Source: an uncultured Flavobacteriales bacterium
GTDB taxonomy: Bacteria; Bacteroidota; Bacteroidia; Flavobacteriales_G; Salibacteraceae
Direction: 5' to 3'
DNA length: 48,321 bases
NCBI GenBank assembly: GCA_937899835.1
Contig: CALCCE010000147.1
Span: 1 to 48,321 of the forward strand
Position 1 is the stretch's first letter, and each line of letters opens with the position of its first letter. Shown piece by piece: positions 1 to 8,054 of the stretch. The notes beneath the pieces were generated by a model. The model made no database searches, was not told the origin of the DNA, and saw nothing but the letters and a program-made list of their open reading frames with translations. Made by a program: the position numbers and the translations under genes.

Positions 1-10
1 CAAGGGCTTA

Positions 11-37
11 CAAACACAAAACCCCGCGAGTGCGGGG
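11..37 (-). terminator. Rho-independent terminator of ssrA
   Basis: On the minus strand a 6-bp GC stem (CCCCGC/GCGGGG, arms at 32-37 and 22-27, 4-nt loop) is followed by TTTTGTGTTTG. It lies about 35 nt beyond the 3' CCA of the tmRNA, as expected for ssrA transcription ending. Confidence 0.8.
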
Positions 38-73
38 AGTGTGTTAGATGGTGCAGGCGGTAATTGTCCTGCG

Positions 74-476
74 TGGTGGAGTCGGAGGGATTCGAACCCT
101 CGTCCAAACAAGGAAAGTCCGTGCCTTCTACATGCTTAGCTCATTCTTCGTTTTCGACCCAGGCCTGGCAACAAGCGACCCAGCAAGGGCTTAGTTCCTT
201 AAATTTCGCCGAAAGACCAGAACTTTCTTTCGACTAGTCCAAACGTTTGATACCCCGTATACGGAAGAATGTCAGACAAACCCTTCCGCGGGATACTCGT
301 TCTGTCCTACTGTACTTCAAACAGAATTAAGCTTACCTGCCTTGGGCAGGATTAAGCTGCGAGTGCGTAGTTATTATCGCCTGTTATAAGGCTTGCACCA
401 GAGATTTACGAGCTACGGTACCACGCTCGACATGCTTACACGACCAGTCATCTCGCTGTCAAAACCAGTCGACCCC
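74..476 (-). ncRNA. ssrA: transfer-messenger RNA (tmRNA)
   Basis: The RNA rescues stalled ribosomes by trans-translation with SmpB, tagging the nascent peptide for proteolysis. On the minus strand it begins GGGGTCGACTGG at 476 and ends with a tRNA-like T-arm (GGGTTCGAATCCC) and the encoded TCCACCA at 74-80. The internal reading frame at 381-352 reads GGC GAT AAT AAC TAC GCA CTC GCA GCT TAA, giving the tag GDNNYALAA, close to the GENNYALAA-type tags of Bacteroidota. Pseudoknot-like GC stems lie between the tag and the acceptor half. Its length of about 403 nt is normal for one-piece tmRNA. The mature 5' end is inferred from the acceptor pairing and would be made by RNase P. Confidence 0.95.
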
Positions 477-489
477 AAAGAACAGGCTA

Positions 490-497
490 CAAAGATA
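490..497 (-). promoter_or_regulatory. -7 box of the ssrA promoter (TATCTTTG)
   Basis: TATCTTTG on the minus strand fits the Bacteroidota TAnnTTTG -7 consensus and sits 13 nt upstream of the mature tmRNA 5' end. That leaves a few nucleotides of 5' leader for RNase P to remove. No clear -33 element was seen. Confidence 0.6.
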
Positions 498-689
498 CCG
501 TTTCTGGCGAACGGGGGCGTGCAAAGACCCATTTTCCGTTGATCTGCTTCTGACGGCAGTTGGCCAACAACCAGCATCCGTTGCCCAAAAATCAAAATCA
601 GGAGCGGGAAAAAGTGACAACTTCAAAAGGAACTGACCACCAGACGATGTTCGATTGCCCCTTCCATTGTCACCCTCAAAACCCAAAAT

Positions 690-2270
690 ATGAACTCCCA
701 CCTTTTTCCACGCCCCTTTCTTTGTCTGGTCCTATGGACTGTGCTGATCTTTCCTGTGCAATCTCAACCTGTTTCTGCAGTCGATAGTCTAACGGCCCAA
801 CTGTGGCGCCCTTTAGACGATACCGTTAGAGTACAGGTGTTGCTGCGCTTGTGCGAACACCATGCGCAGCAATTGGATGCGGCCCAGCGATACGGCGAAG
901 AAGCCTTGCGGCTGGCCCAACGGCATCACCTCACGGAAGCGCGGGTAGCCGCCCACCGCTATTTGGGTAAGGCCTACGGCAACCGTGGTGCAGTAGAATC
1001 ATCACGGGCGCATTACTTGTTGGCCATCGAAATACTCCGGCAAGAAGAAGCGGAGGCCCAGGTCGGTTGGCTCTTCCACCAATTGGGCAGCATGTATGCT
1101 TCGGTAGGCGATTTGGTCGAGGCGCTACGCTACTACCAGCTGGCCCTGGAAAGTGGGGAGCAGTCCAGGGAAAACGCTATAGTGGCTCAGGCTTACCAAC
1201 ACCTGGGCAATATTTTGCGCGACCAGGGAAAGTATACGGAAGCCCGGGAGCACTTTGTTCACGCGTTCCACATTCGCCGAAACCTCGGTGATCCGAAGCG
1301 CGCAGTCTTGTTATTCAACCTGAGCTCGGTATACCTCAAACAACAGCAATGGGATTCTGCTTTGTGGGCCATTGACAGTGGCAGGGCGTTGGCCGAGCTA
1401 CTGGACCAGGAGATGCTGTTGCGACAACTCAACATTAATCGTGCGGTGGTAATGGCTCAAAGGGGCCAACTAAACCAAGCTGCTATCACCCTTGAAAATG
1501 CTTTTAAATGGATGGAGCAAAGCGGAAATACCTGGAACCAGGTGGAGTGTGGACATCATCTGGTTGCGGTTTACCTGAAGCAAAACCGCTATCCAATGGC
1601 CCAGGTAGTGTTGCAAAAATGTAAATCGATCAATCGGCATTTAAAGCACCCCCAACAGGTACAGACCCAACTGGAACTGTGTCTGCAGCTGTACGAGCAA
1701 ACCGGAGCACTTGGGAAATCCCTTGACGCTGCCCGGCAGCTGTTGTCCATAAAAGATGCTACGATAGCCAACCTGAAGGCCAAACACTTCGATGCAGTGG
1801 CGTTTCAACCCAATGTGGTGGAAAAAGAACAAAGCATTGACCAATTGGAAGCGGAACATGCGCAGTTAGAAGCCCAGACCGCCAAAGCCGCTCGGGTGGT
1901 AGGACTGGGAGGAGCCATTGTATTGCTTTTGATATTGCTTGGGAAGTGGCAACACCGGAGTAAAAGAAACCTGTTGGAGAGGCATCCAATTTTCGAAACC
2001 GTGGTCCAACGGGCAAATCCTACGGCATCGGGATCAGCGACTGGCTTGGAGCCTACCCGGTTTTCGGCCATCTCAGCACTGAGGCTCACCCGCCGGGAAC
2101 TGGAAATCCTTGAACTCATCGCTCAAGGAAAAACCAACAAATCCATTGCTTCGGAACTCTACATCTCTCAAAATACTACCAAAACACACCTGAGTAATAT
2201 TTATTCGAAGCTGGCAGTGGCCAACCGCACCCAGGCAGCAGAAAAAGCCCGATTCCTGCAATTGGTGTAG
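690..2270 (+). CDS. TPR-repeat LuxR-type transcriptional regulator
   Basis: This 526-residue protein is a probable membrane-anchored transcription factor. Residues 1-28 form a signal peptide. Residues ~45-390 are helical repeats with TPR spacing (clearest at ~85-215) and end in a coiled coil. A single TM segment lies at ~400-418 ([18 protein letters not shown]). The C-terminus (~462-526) is a GerE/LuxR helix-turn-helix: [20 protein letters not shown], then [17 protein letters not shown]. This architecture (periplasmic TPR sensor, TM, cytoplasmic LuxR HTH) is common in Bacteroidota, and its ligands are mostly unknown. It stands alone upstream of two small secreted-protein genes that share a direct repeat in their 5' regions, so it may control them (inference). 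The ATG at 690 is favoured because it gives the signal peptide. Confidence 0.85.
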   Translation: MNSHLFPRPFLCLVLWTVLIFPVQSQPVSAVDSLTAQLWRPLDDTVRVQVLLRLCEHHAQQLDAAQRYGEEALRLAQRHHLTEARVAAHRYLGKAYGNRGAVESSRAHYLLAIEILRQEEAEAQVGWLFHQLGSMYASVGDLVEALRYYQLALESGEQSRENAIVAQAYQHLGNILRDQGKYTEAREHFVHAFHIRRNLGDPKRAVLLFNLSSVYLKQQQWDSALWAIDSGRALAELLDQEMLLRQLNINRAVVMAQRGQLNQAAITLENAFKWMEQSGNTWNQVECGHHLVAVYLKQNRYPMAQVVLQKCKSINRHLKHPQQVQTQLELCLQLYEQTGALGKSLDAARQLLSIKDATIANLKAKHFDAVAFQPNVVEKEQSIDQLEAEHAQLEAQTAKAARVVGLGGAIVLLLILLGKWQHRSKRNLLERHPIFETVVQRANPTASGSATGLEPTRFSAISALRLTRRELEILELIAQGKTNKSIASELYISQNTTKTHLSNIYSKLAVANRTQAAEKARFLQLV

Positions 2271-2334
2271 CCCCAACCGAGGGGAGCACAGGGTTACAGC
2301 GTTACATCCACCCACCCAACTGAAGCGCGCAAGA

Positions 2335-2351
2335 TCACCCGAAACTCACCC
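2335..2351. promoter_or_regulatory. TCACCC-N5-TCACCC direct repeat, copy 1
   Basis: The 17-nt sequence TCACCCGAAACTCACCC contains two TCACCC half-sites 11 nt apart, about one helical turn. It lies 79 nt before the ATG at 2431. The identical 17-mer occurs at 2978-2994 before the paralogous gene. It may be an operator, with the LuxR-type protein encoded upstream as candidate binder (inference), or a remnant of the duplication. Confidence 0.45.
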
Positions 2352-2430
2352 AGAAGCATGAGGAGAAATCCCCATGGTGGAAGCACCTTGGCGGTGACAA
2401 ATTTATTCTTCCACCAAAACCCAAACTGTT

Positions 2431-2835
2431 ATGTTTAAAAATTGGAAATGGCTACCCTTCTTACTGTTGCTGGTGAGCTTTTCACTAAGTCAAAATGTAA
2501 AATCGCAGATCGTCTTAGAAAACAAGACCAATTGCGATTACATCGTTAAAGTCAATACCATTCCCACAGTGCCGGTGTTGCACTGCTTTGTCAACGGTAT
2601 GGGACCAGCGTATTATGTACCCGCCTCGGTAACCCTCACGGTGCCTGGTCCCTCTTCCGGATTATGGACACCAGCCTTTGGCTGTGAAGAAGCCTTGCCT
2701 CGGGTGTTGTCCAGGCACATTGTGGGAGAGCCTCTCCCTTTGTGCGGTACCTACCCGCAGGTATTTGGACCTTACGGTTCTTGCCTGGCTACTTTCGAGT
2801 ACATCAACCAAAATCATTTGTTGATTCGTCCGTGA
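2431..2835 (+). CDS. small secreted cysteine-containing protein, paralogue A
   Basis: This 134-residue protein has no recognised function. A signal peptide of about 26 residues (basic N-terminus, then LPFLLLLVSFSLS) precedes a mature start near QIVLENKTNCDY. The mature part carries five cysteines, is rich in Pro, Gly, Val and aromatics, and looks like a small all-beta secreted domain. It ends in the motif FGPYGSCLATFEY followed by NHLLI. The next gene is a clear tandem paralogue, with the same IVLENKTNCDY start and the same C-terminal GPYGSC...HLLI end. A strong terminator follows directly, so it is probably monocistronic. Secretion to the periplasm or outside is inferred from the signal peptide only. 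Confidence 0.75.
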   Translation: MFKNWKWLPFLLLLVSFSLSQNVKSQIVLENKTNCDYIVKVNTIPTVPVLHCFVNGMGPAYYVPASVTLTVPGPSSGLWTPAFGCEEALPRVLSRHIVGEPLPLCGTYPQVFGPYGSCLATFEYINQNHLLIRP

Positions 2836-2861
2836 GTTAGCCCGACAGTCCCCTACTTATC

Positions 2862-2904
2862 AACCGCTTCCGGACCTTTTGGTGAGGAAGCGGTTTTTAT
2901 TTTT
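2862..2904 (+). terminator. Rho-independent terminator after paralogue A
   Basis: A perfect 10-bp stem, AACCGCTTCC (2862-2871) with GGAAGCGGTT (2886-2895), is followed by TTTATTTTT. It is 27 nt after the stop codon of the 2431 gene. Confidence 0.85.
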
Positions 2905-2977
2905 CATCACAGCACCACAAGCAAGCAAAAATGGGTGGGCGAGTAGGAAGTACTAAACCATGCCATCTTTCGGGAAT

Positions 2978-2994
2978 TCACCCGAAACTCACCC
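2978..2994. promoter_or_regulatory. TCACCC-N5-TCACCC direct repeat, copy 2
   Basis: Exact second copy of the 17-mer at 2335-2351, here 68 nt before the ATG at 3063. Nearer the two ATGs, a second short stretch (TTATTC followed by CACCAAAA) is also shared, so the 5' regions were probably duplicated with the genes. The flanks between these blocks have diverged, which hints at selection on the repeat. Confidence 0.45.
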
Positions 2995-3062
2995 TTTGGG
3001 ATGAAAAATTAGTGCCTGATTCCGGCCAACTTGCCATCAATTATTCACCAAAATATTTTCAA

Positions 3063-3449
3063 ATGATAAAGAAACTCAGCTTACTTCCAGTAATGGTATT
3101 GTTCGTCGGATTGCTCGTGAGCCTTTCGACGGAAGCACAAATCGTTTTAGAAAACAAAACCAATTGCGACTACAAGGTAAAAGTGAATACGCTTCCGCAT
3201 GGGGTTTGCCATGTTAACGGAGCCGGGCCAGTATACATCGTTCCGGCCGGTACCACGATTGTAGTGCCCAGCCCACCGCCTCATTTGTGGGTGCCAGCCT
3301 TTGGGTTCAATGAAGTGGTTGCTATGGTATTGCCACCTTTCATTGTGGGCGATCCGGGTTGTGGGGTGTATCCCGCCATTTTTGGGCCCTACGGATCCTG
3401 CGTATCTACCGCCGTATATATGAATCCGCATCACCTATTGATCTATTAA
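3063..3449 (+). CDS. small secreted cysteine-containing protein, paralogue B
   Basis: This 128-residue tandem paralogue of the 2431 product has unknown function. The ATG at 3063 is chosen over an in-frame ATG at 2931 because it begins a clean signal peptide (MIKKLSLLPVMVLFVGLLVS) and aligns with paralogue A. The upstream in-frame stretch also contains the shared direct repeat. The mature part begins QIVLENKTNCDYKVKVN and has four cysteines against five in A. It keeps the C-terminal pattern FGPYGSC...NPHHLLIY. The central segment is more hydrophobic than in A. A terminator follows at 3496. Confidence 0.75.
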   Translation: MIKKLSLLPVMVLFVGLLVSLSTEAQIVLENKTNCDYKVKVNTLPHGVCHVNGAGPVYIVPAGTTIVVPSPPPHLWVPAFGFNEVVAMVLPPFIVGDPGCGVYPAIFGPYGSCVSTAVYMNPHHLLIY

Positions 3450-3495
3450 ATTGGGGTAGTGGGTTAAGCCCAGTGTGCCTTGCTGGCGCACCAAG

Positions 3496-3528
3496 AAGCA
3501 GGTTCCGAGGGGTCGGGCCTGCTTTTTT
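3496..3528 (+). terminator. Rho-independent terminator after paralogue B
   Basis: Stem AAGCAGG (3496-3502) with CCTGCTT (3518-3524), followed by a further four T residues, 47 nt after the stop of the 3063 gene. Confidence 0.7.
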
Positions 3529-3606
3529 GTTTGGGACAATTGCAGGAAGACCTTGGCCTTTCTGGTGGCGAGAAGGGAATGGCCTGTGCCAACAAGACGG
3601 ATTTTT

Positions 3607-3614
3607 TACATTTG
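3607..3614 (+). promoter_or_regulatory. -7 box TACATTTG for the SGNH hydrolase gene
   Basis: A perfect match to TAnnTTTG, with 23 nt to the TTG start at 3638. Most in-frame codons further upstream would lie before the transcription start, so this box supports the TTG. Confidence 0.55.
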
Positions 3615-3637
3615 TGGCCCTATCAGTCTGCCAACCG

Positions 3638-4717
3638 TTGAAAAAACTACGTCAATTTCTCAGCAACTTTCTGAAAGTAAGCCTGCCCACCCTGGTAGTG
3701 CTGTGGTTGCTGTTGGAATTGTTTTTCCGGTGGGGCATCTCGGCCAGCGAGCGGCCCGATGGCGATTTTGATGCGGACCACCTGTTGGTGAAGTTTGATT
3801 CAACGGCAGGGGAGGGGACCTACACCATTGGGCCTTTTGCCGGGCAACAAGGCCGTTGGCACATCAACAACCGGGGGTGGAATAACCTGCGCCATTACCA
3901 ACTTGGGAAAAGCAACAAAACCCGCATTGCCATCATCGGCGATTCGTTTGTAGAATCGTTTCAGGTGGATGTGGACAAGAGCTTCCACCATTTGATGGCG
4001 CAGCAATTGGGAGACGGCTACGAGTGCTATTCTTTTGGGTGGTCGGGCAGCCCGCTTTCGCACTACCTGCACGTGGGCCGCTATGTGAAGGATACCTACC
4101 AGCCTGATATTGTGGTGGTGAACTTGGTGCACAACGATTTTGTGCAGAGCCTGGCGGAGTACAACCCCTACCGGGGCATTTTCAAAACCTTGGACGTGGG
4201 CGAAAACATTGATGAGGTAGATCCCGTTCCCTACCACTTGCCGTGGATGAAGCAGGTGCTTAAAAACAGCGCGGTGTTTCGCTACCTGCATTACAACCTG
4301 AAGTTCGAAACGCAATTCCGAATGCTGTTTGACCGCGAAGCTTTGGTCCACGATAGTTTGGCTTACATGAAACTGATGGACCAGGAGGAGGAACGCATCC
4401 ATAGGGCGGCCACCTATTCCATCGAAGGGTTGCGCGAGGTATTTGCTGACCAACGGTTGATCTTTGTGATGGATTGTCCGCGGCCTTCGGTGTATGCCGG
4501 GAAGATGGAAAAAGATTGGCAATACCGCTACAACCAACTCGCCCGGGAGCTGGTGACCGCCACCGGAGCCGAGTTCATCGATTTGGCCGACACCATGAAG
4601 GAAGATTTTGCGAAAAATCAGCAGCCCTTCAACACCGAACTCGATTTGCATTGGAACGAATATGGCCATGAGGTAGTCGCCCGGCGGCTCTTGCAACAAT
4701 TGCAATTGGCACCCTGA
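3638..4717 (+). CDS. membrane-anchored SGNH/GDSL hydrolase family protein
   Basis: Probable serine esterase or acyl-hydrolase of the SGNH fold, 359 residues. Starting at TTG 3638, the N-terminus is a basic stretch and a TM helix (residues ~12-31). The catalytic pattern is visible: IIGDSF with nucleophile Ser103, a glycine-containing block GWSGSP, Asn in LVHND, and the C-terminal DLH motif (Asp336, His338). The open frame runs further upstream to 3359, but that part overlaps the previous gene and a terminator. The TTG start is supported by the membrane helix and by the -7 box at 3607. The active site would face the periplasm. The substrate cannot be told; polysaccharide or lipid deacylation is typical of the family. 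Confidence 0.75.
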   Translation: MKKLRQFLSNFLKVSLPTLVVLWLLLELFFRWGISASERPDGDFDADHLLVKFDSTAGEGTYTIGPFAGQQGRWHINNRGWNNLRHYQLGKSNKTRIAIIGDSFVESFQVDVDKSFHHLMAQQLGDGYECYSFGWSGSPLSHYLHVGRYVKDTYQPDIVVVNLVHNDFVQSLAEYNPYRGIFKTLDVGENIDEVDPVPYHLPWMKQVLKNSAVFRYLHYNLKFETQFRMLFDREALVHDSLAYMKLMDQEEERIHRAATYSIEGLREVFADQRLIFVMDCPRPSVYAGKMEKDWQYRYNQLARELVTATGAEFIDLADTMKEDFAKNQQPFNTELDLHWNEYGHEVVARRLLQQLQLAP

Positions 4718-4745
4718 GTTCCGGTGCGCATTAAGGCGCAATTTC

Positions 4746-4753
4746 TACCTTTG
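4746..4753 (+). promoter_or_regulatory. -7 box TACCTTTG for the 4775 gene
   Basis: A perfect TAnnTTTG match with 21 nt to the ATG at 4775. This makes the in-frame ATG at 4724 unlikely, because it lies upstream of the box. Confidence 0.6.
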
Positions 4754-4774
4754 CGCGAATTCAATCAGCACACC

Positions 4775-5986
4775 ATGAGCACCTTACGTCTCGGCATCAT
4801 TCGGGAAGGCAAAACGCCACCCGATAAGCGGGTTCCGCTTACGCCCAAGCAATGCAAAAGCCTTTCGGCCACCTATCCTAATTTGCACATTGCCGTGCAG
4901 AAAAGTCCAATACGGGCTTTTGTAGACGATCGCTATGCCGCCGAAGGGTTTGATCCGGTAGACGAGGTGAACGACTGTGAGGTGTTGATAGGCGTGAAGG
5001 AAGTACCGCTGGACATGTTGCTGCCCAACAAAACTTACTTCTTTTTTTCGCACACCATCAAAGAGCAGCCCTACAACGCCGAGTTGTTGCGCACTGTTCT
5101 GCAACGCAACATCCGCTTGATTGATTACGAAACCTTGACGGCCGCCTCAGGCCGGCGGCTCATTGGGTTTGGTCGCTATGCGGGTATCGTGGGCGCCTAC
5201 AACGGATTTTTAGCCTACGGAGCGCGCAGCGGAGACTATCAACTCAAGCCCGCTCACCAATGCGAAGACCGGGTAGAGTTGGAGGCAGAATTAAAGAAGG
5301 TAGTGCTGCCCAACATTAAGATTGCCCTCACTGGCGGAGGTAGAGTAGCCAAAGGCGCCAAAGAAATTTTAGAAGCCTTGCAGATTCGCGAAGTGAGTGT
5401 GACGGAATACCTGAACCAGGAATTTGAGGAGCCCGTATTTGTGCAGTTGGCGGTGACCGACTACAACCGCAAGAAGGATGGCAGCGACACCAATATGCAA
5501 GAGTTTTTTGAGCATCCCGAGCGTTTCGATTCCGATTTCTTTCGATTTGCCAAAACTACCGACCTCTACATTGCCGGCCATTATTGGGAAAGTGGATCGC
5601 CCTACCTCTTCACCCGCCAAGACATTCGCCAACCCGAATTTCGCATAAAAGTGGTAGCCGACATCAGTTGCGACATCGACGGGCCGGTGGCCAGCACCTT
5701 GAGGCCTTCCACCATCGAAGACTCGCTCTATGGCTACGACCCACAATCGGAGCAAGAAACTGCGTTTGGTAACGAAGCAGGTATCACGGTAATGGCTGTA
5801 GACAACCTGCCTTGCGAGTTGCCCAAAGATGCCTCCGAAGATTTTGGAAACGAGTTCATGCAACACATTTTACCGGCTCTCATAGGCAACGATCCCGACG
5901 ACATCATCGGTCGGGCGACCATTGCTGCCAATGGAGCGCTTACCGAGCACTACGCCTATTTACAGAACTACGTAGACGGAAAGTAG
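4775..5986 (+). CDS. NAD(P)-dependent AlaDH/PNT-type dehydrogenase, saccharopine-dehydrogenase-like
   Basis: A 403-residue oxidoreductase of the alanine dehydrogenase / pyridine nucleotide transhydrogenase N-terminal fold, closest in pattern to lysine-forming saccharopine dehydrogenase. The N-terminal domain begins LGIIREGKTPPDKRVPLTP, the usual substrate-binding Arg block, followed by GVKEVP and FSHTIKEQ. The nucleotide-binding segment is ALTGGGRVAKGAKE (~residues 185-198). The C-terminal part contains VVADISCDIDGPV and AVDNLPCELP, typical of this subfamily. The ATG at 4775 follows a -7 box and aligns with the family start. Whether the substrate is saccharopine, alanine or another amino acid is undecided. 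No lysine-pathway gene is adjacent. Confidence 0.8.
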   Translation: MSTLRLGIIREGKTPPDKRVPLTPKQCKSLSATYPNLHIAVQKSPIRAFVDDRYAAEGFDPVDEVNDCEVLIGVKEVPLDMLLPNKTYFFFSHTIKEQPYNAELLRTVLQRNIRLIDYETLTAASGRRLIGFGRYAGIVGAYNGFLAYGARSGDYQLKPAHQCEDRVELEAELKKVVLPNIKIALTGGGRVAKGAKEILEALQIREVSVTEYLNQEFEEPVFVQLAVTDYNRKKDGSDTNMQEFFEHPERFDSDFFRFAKTTDLYIAGHYWESGSPYLFTRQDIRQPEFRIKVVADISCDIDGPVASTLRPSTIEDSLYGYDPQSEQETAFGNEAGITVMAVDNLPCELPKDASEDFGNEFMQHILPALIGNDPDDIIGRATIAANGALTEHYAYLQNYVDGK

Positions 5987-6018
5987 GCCAACACCTTTTC
6001 CATTTTTGAGATGACGAG

Positions 6019-6189
6019 TGTTGCGTGGCATTGCTTTGCGCAACATGAACTTCCTGTTCGAATTGTTTGTTGCGTGCCATTTCTACGCGCAACATTTTGT
6101 TGAGCTACGGATTTTGTTGCGTTGAATTTTTGCACGCAACACCAACCGCCTTTTTGAATTTATGTTGCGCGGGATTTTCTTGCGCAACA
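6019..6189. repeat. array of four phased 27-nt hairpin elements (TGTTGCG-N13-CGCAACA)
   Basis: Four copies start at 6019, 6068, 6115 and 6163. Each has 7-nt arms TGTTGCG and CGCAACA separated by exactly 13 nt, and the starts are 49, 47 and 48 nt apart. Loops and spacers vary in sequence, while arms and lengths are kept. They fill the first half of the 400-nt gap between the genes ending at 5986 (+) and 6387 (-), so they lie 3' of both. The rest of the gap (6190-6386) holds nothing recognisable. The same element recurs at 41177-41464. Confidence 0.75.
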
Positions 6190-6386
6190 CGTTGGTGTTG
6201 GCGGGAAGGCTTCCGCTTGGTGGTTGGGCAAACTGTCGTATTGGATTTTTCTACCTAACAAGGTGGTGTGCGGCTTCGATCTGCTCTTGACGCGATGCCA
6301 TTCAATCGTGGACGGAATCAACCGAAGTGACAGACTGTATTCGTTAGGGAAAGGTGTACCAGGAGCAGGGGAGGGTTCCCCAACTG

Positions 6387-7037
6387 TTACACCCGCTTCA
6401 ACTCCGCAATGGTAGCCACCGGATCTTCCGAGCGAAATACGAAGCTCCCTGCTACCAGTACATCGGCTCCCGCATCGATGAGTTGGCGGGCATTGTTGGC
6501 TTTTACACCACCATCAATTTCAATTTTGGTGTTGCAGCCCCGTTCGTCAATCATCTTGCGCAGTTGCTCCACCTTGCGGTAGGTGCCTTCAATAAACGAC
6601 TGCCCACCAAAGCCCGGATTTACCGACATAAGGCAAACCAGGTCAATGTCTTCCAAGGTATCGGCCAGCAGGCTCACCGATGTGTGTGGGTTGAGGGCCA
6701 CGCCGGCTTGCATGCCCAAGCCTCGTATGGATTGCAAACTGCGGTGCAGGTGCGTACTGGCTTCGTAATGCACCGTCAGCACGTCGGCACCCACTTCTTT
6801 GAAGGTTTCCAGGTAGCGTTCGGGCTGCACAATCATCAGGTGTACATCAATGGTTTTTTTGGCGTGCTTGGAAATGGCCTGGATTACCGGCATGCCAAAG
6901 CTGATGTTGGGCACAAACACACCATCCATCACATCGAGGTGAAACCAATCGGCTTCACTTTGGTTGACCATCTCACAGTCGCGTTGGAGGTTGGCAAAAT
7001 CAGCGGCAAGAATGGAGGGAGCAATAAGTGCAGGCAT
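6387..7037 (-). CDS. rpe: ribulose-phosphate 3-epimerase
   Basis: Interconverts D-ribulose 5-phosphate and D-xylulose 5-phosphate in the pentose phosphate pathway, in the cytoplasm. The 216-residue TIM barrel has the family motifs in order: APSILAADFANL at the N-terminus, FHLDVMDGVFVPNISFG with metal and catalytic Asp, DVHLMI, VNPGFGGQSF (phosphate and flap region) and EIDGGV with the second catalytic Asp. The ATG at 7037 gives MPALIAPSILAAD, the canonical start; the upstream in-frame extension would begin before the -7 box. It lies downstream of rpoD on the same strand but is separated from it by a terminator and has its own promoter. Confidence 0.95.
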   Translation of the reverse strand: MPALIAPSILAADFANLQRDCEMVNQSEADWFHLDVMDGVFVPNISFGMPVIQAISKHAKKTIDVHLMIVQPERYLETFKEVGADVLTVHYEASTHLHRSLQSIRGLGMQAGVALNPHTSVSLLADTLEDIDLVCLMSVNPGFGGQSFIEGTYRKVEQLRKMIDERGCNTKIEIDGGVKANNARQLIDAGADVLVAGSFVFRSEDPVATIAELKRV

Positions 7038-7055
7038 GAGCAACGGAATTTTGGG

Positions 7056-7063
7056 CAAAAGTA
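7056..7063 (-). promoter_or_regulatory. -7 box TACTTTTG of rpe
   Basis: A perfect TAnnTTTG match with 18 nt to the rpe ATG. A TTTG 16 nt further upstream (7083-7080) could be the -33 element, though the spacing is short. Confidence 0.6.
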
Positions 7064-7110
7064 AATGAAATCTTTGGCCCAAAAGGGGAAGCAGGGGAAC
7101 AGCTTGGCAC

Positions 7111-7143
7111 AAAAAAAGACCGCCCGATGAGGCGGCCTTTTAA
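7111..7143 (-). terminator. terminator after rpoD
   Basis: On the minus strand GGCCGCC-TCATC-GGGCGGTC forms a GC-rich hairpin followed by seven T residues. It lies between the rpoD stop (7167) and the rpe promoter. A-rich sequence on the other side could let it also work on the plus strand, but no plus-strand gene reads into it. Confidence 0.85.
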
Positions 7144-7166
7144 AGAGGTGAAAAGGATTAGAGAGC

Positions 7167-8036
7167 TTAGCCCAAATACGATTTCAAAATTTTACTTCGG
7201 CTGGTGTGCTTCAGCCGTCGGATAGCTTTTTCTTTGATTTGCCGCACCCGTTCCCGGGTAAGGTCAAATTTTTCGCCTATTTCTTCCAAAGTCATGGCGT
7301 GCTGACCGGCCAGCCCAAAGTAGAGTTTCACTACATCTGCCTCACGCGCAGTGAGGGTAGACAGCGAACGCTCAATTTCTCTGCGCAGCGATTCGTGCAG
7401 CAATCCTTCTTCAGGATTAGGGCTGTCTTCGCCGGTCATGGTGTCGTACATGTTCCGGCTTTCGTTTTCCCCGCTCACAATGGGCGCATCCATAGAGACA
7501 TGACGGGCCGAATTTTTCATCGACTCCCGCACATCGTTCATGGGCAGATCGAGCACTGCGGCAATCTCGTCCATCGAAGGCTCGCGTTCATATTCCTGCT
7601 CCAACTTCGAAAAGGCTTTGTTGATCTTGTTGATCGAGCCAATCTTGTTGAGCGGCAAACGAACAATGCGCGATTGTTCGGCCAGTGCCTGCAAGATGGA
7701 TTGGCGAATCCACCAAACGGCATAAGAAATGAATTTAAACCCACGGGTTTCATCAAAACGTTGGGCGGCTTTGATGAGTCCCAGGTTGCCTTCATTAATC
7801 AAGTCAGGCAAGCTTAAACCTTGGTTTTGGTATTGCTTGGATACGGAAACAACGAAGCGAAGGTTGGCCTTCGTCAGTTTCTCAAGGGCGAGTTGATCGC
7901 CATCTCGAATCTTTTGGGCCAGTAATACTTCTTCTTCGGCGGTGATGAGATCGACCTTGCCGATCTCTTGCAGATACTTGTCCAGCGAGGCGGTCTCGCG
8001 GTTGGTGATCTGCTTGGTGATTTTTAGCTGTCTCAT
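7167..8036 (-). CDS. rpoD: primary RNA polymerase sigma-70 factor
   Basis: The housekeeping sigma subunit of 289 residues, the short form normal for Bacteroidota, with regions 1.2, 2, 3 and 4 but no region 1.1. Region 1.2 starts at [17 protein letters not shown]. Region 2 contains [15 protein letters not shown] and the promoter-melting segment [17 protein letters not shown]. Region 4.2 carries the helix-turn-helix [20 protein letters not shown]. It is the factor expected to read the TAnnTTTG boxes listed in this window. An imperfect inverted repeat at 8055-8088 overlaps its own predicted promoter. A terminator follows the gene. Confidence 0.95.
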   Translation of the reverse strand: MRQLKITKQITNRETASLDKYLQEIGKVDLITAEEEVLLAQKIRDGDQLALEKLTKANLRFVVSVSKQYQNQGLSLPDLINEGNLGLIKAAQRFDETRGFKFISYAVWWIRQSILQALAEQSRIVRLPLNKIGSINKINKAFSKLEQEYEREPSMDEIAAVLDLPMNDVRESMKNSARHVSMDAPIVSGENESRNMYDTMTGEDSPNPEEGLLHESLRREIERSLSTLTAREADVVKLYFGLAGQHAMTLEEIGEKFDLTRERVRQIKEKAIRRLKHTSRSKILKSYLG

Positions 8037-8054
8037 GGCGGGTCTAGGGGTTAG

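Noticed and set aside
2260-2290. hairpin CCCC-aaccga-GGGG after the LuxR-type gene as terminator
   Set aside because: Only four base pairs and no following T-run.
3800-4741. 313-residue minus-strand frame opposite the SGNH hydrolase gene
   Set aside because: It is the antisense shadow of a gene with clear catalytic motifs; the His/Val/Gln-rich composition is typical of such shadows.
6019-6189. CRISPR array
   Set aside because: Only the 7-nt arms repeat; loops differ, spacers are ~21 nt, and no cas gene is near.
6354-7064. 236-residue plus-strand frame opposite rpe
   Set aside because: Antisense of a gene with all epimerase motifs.
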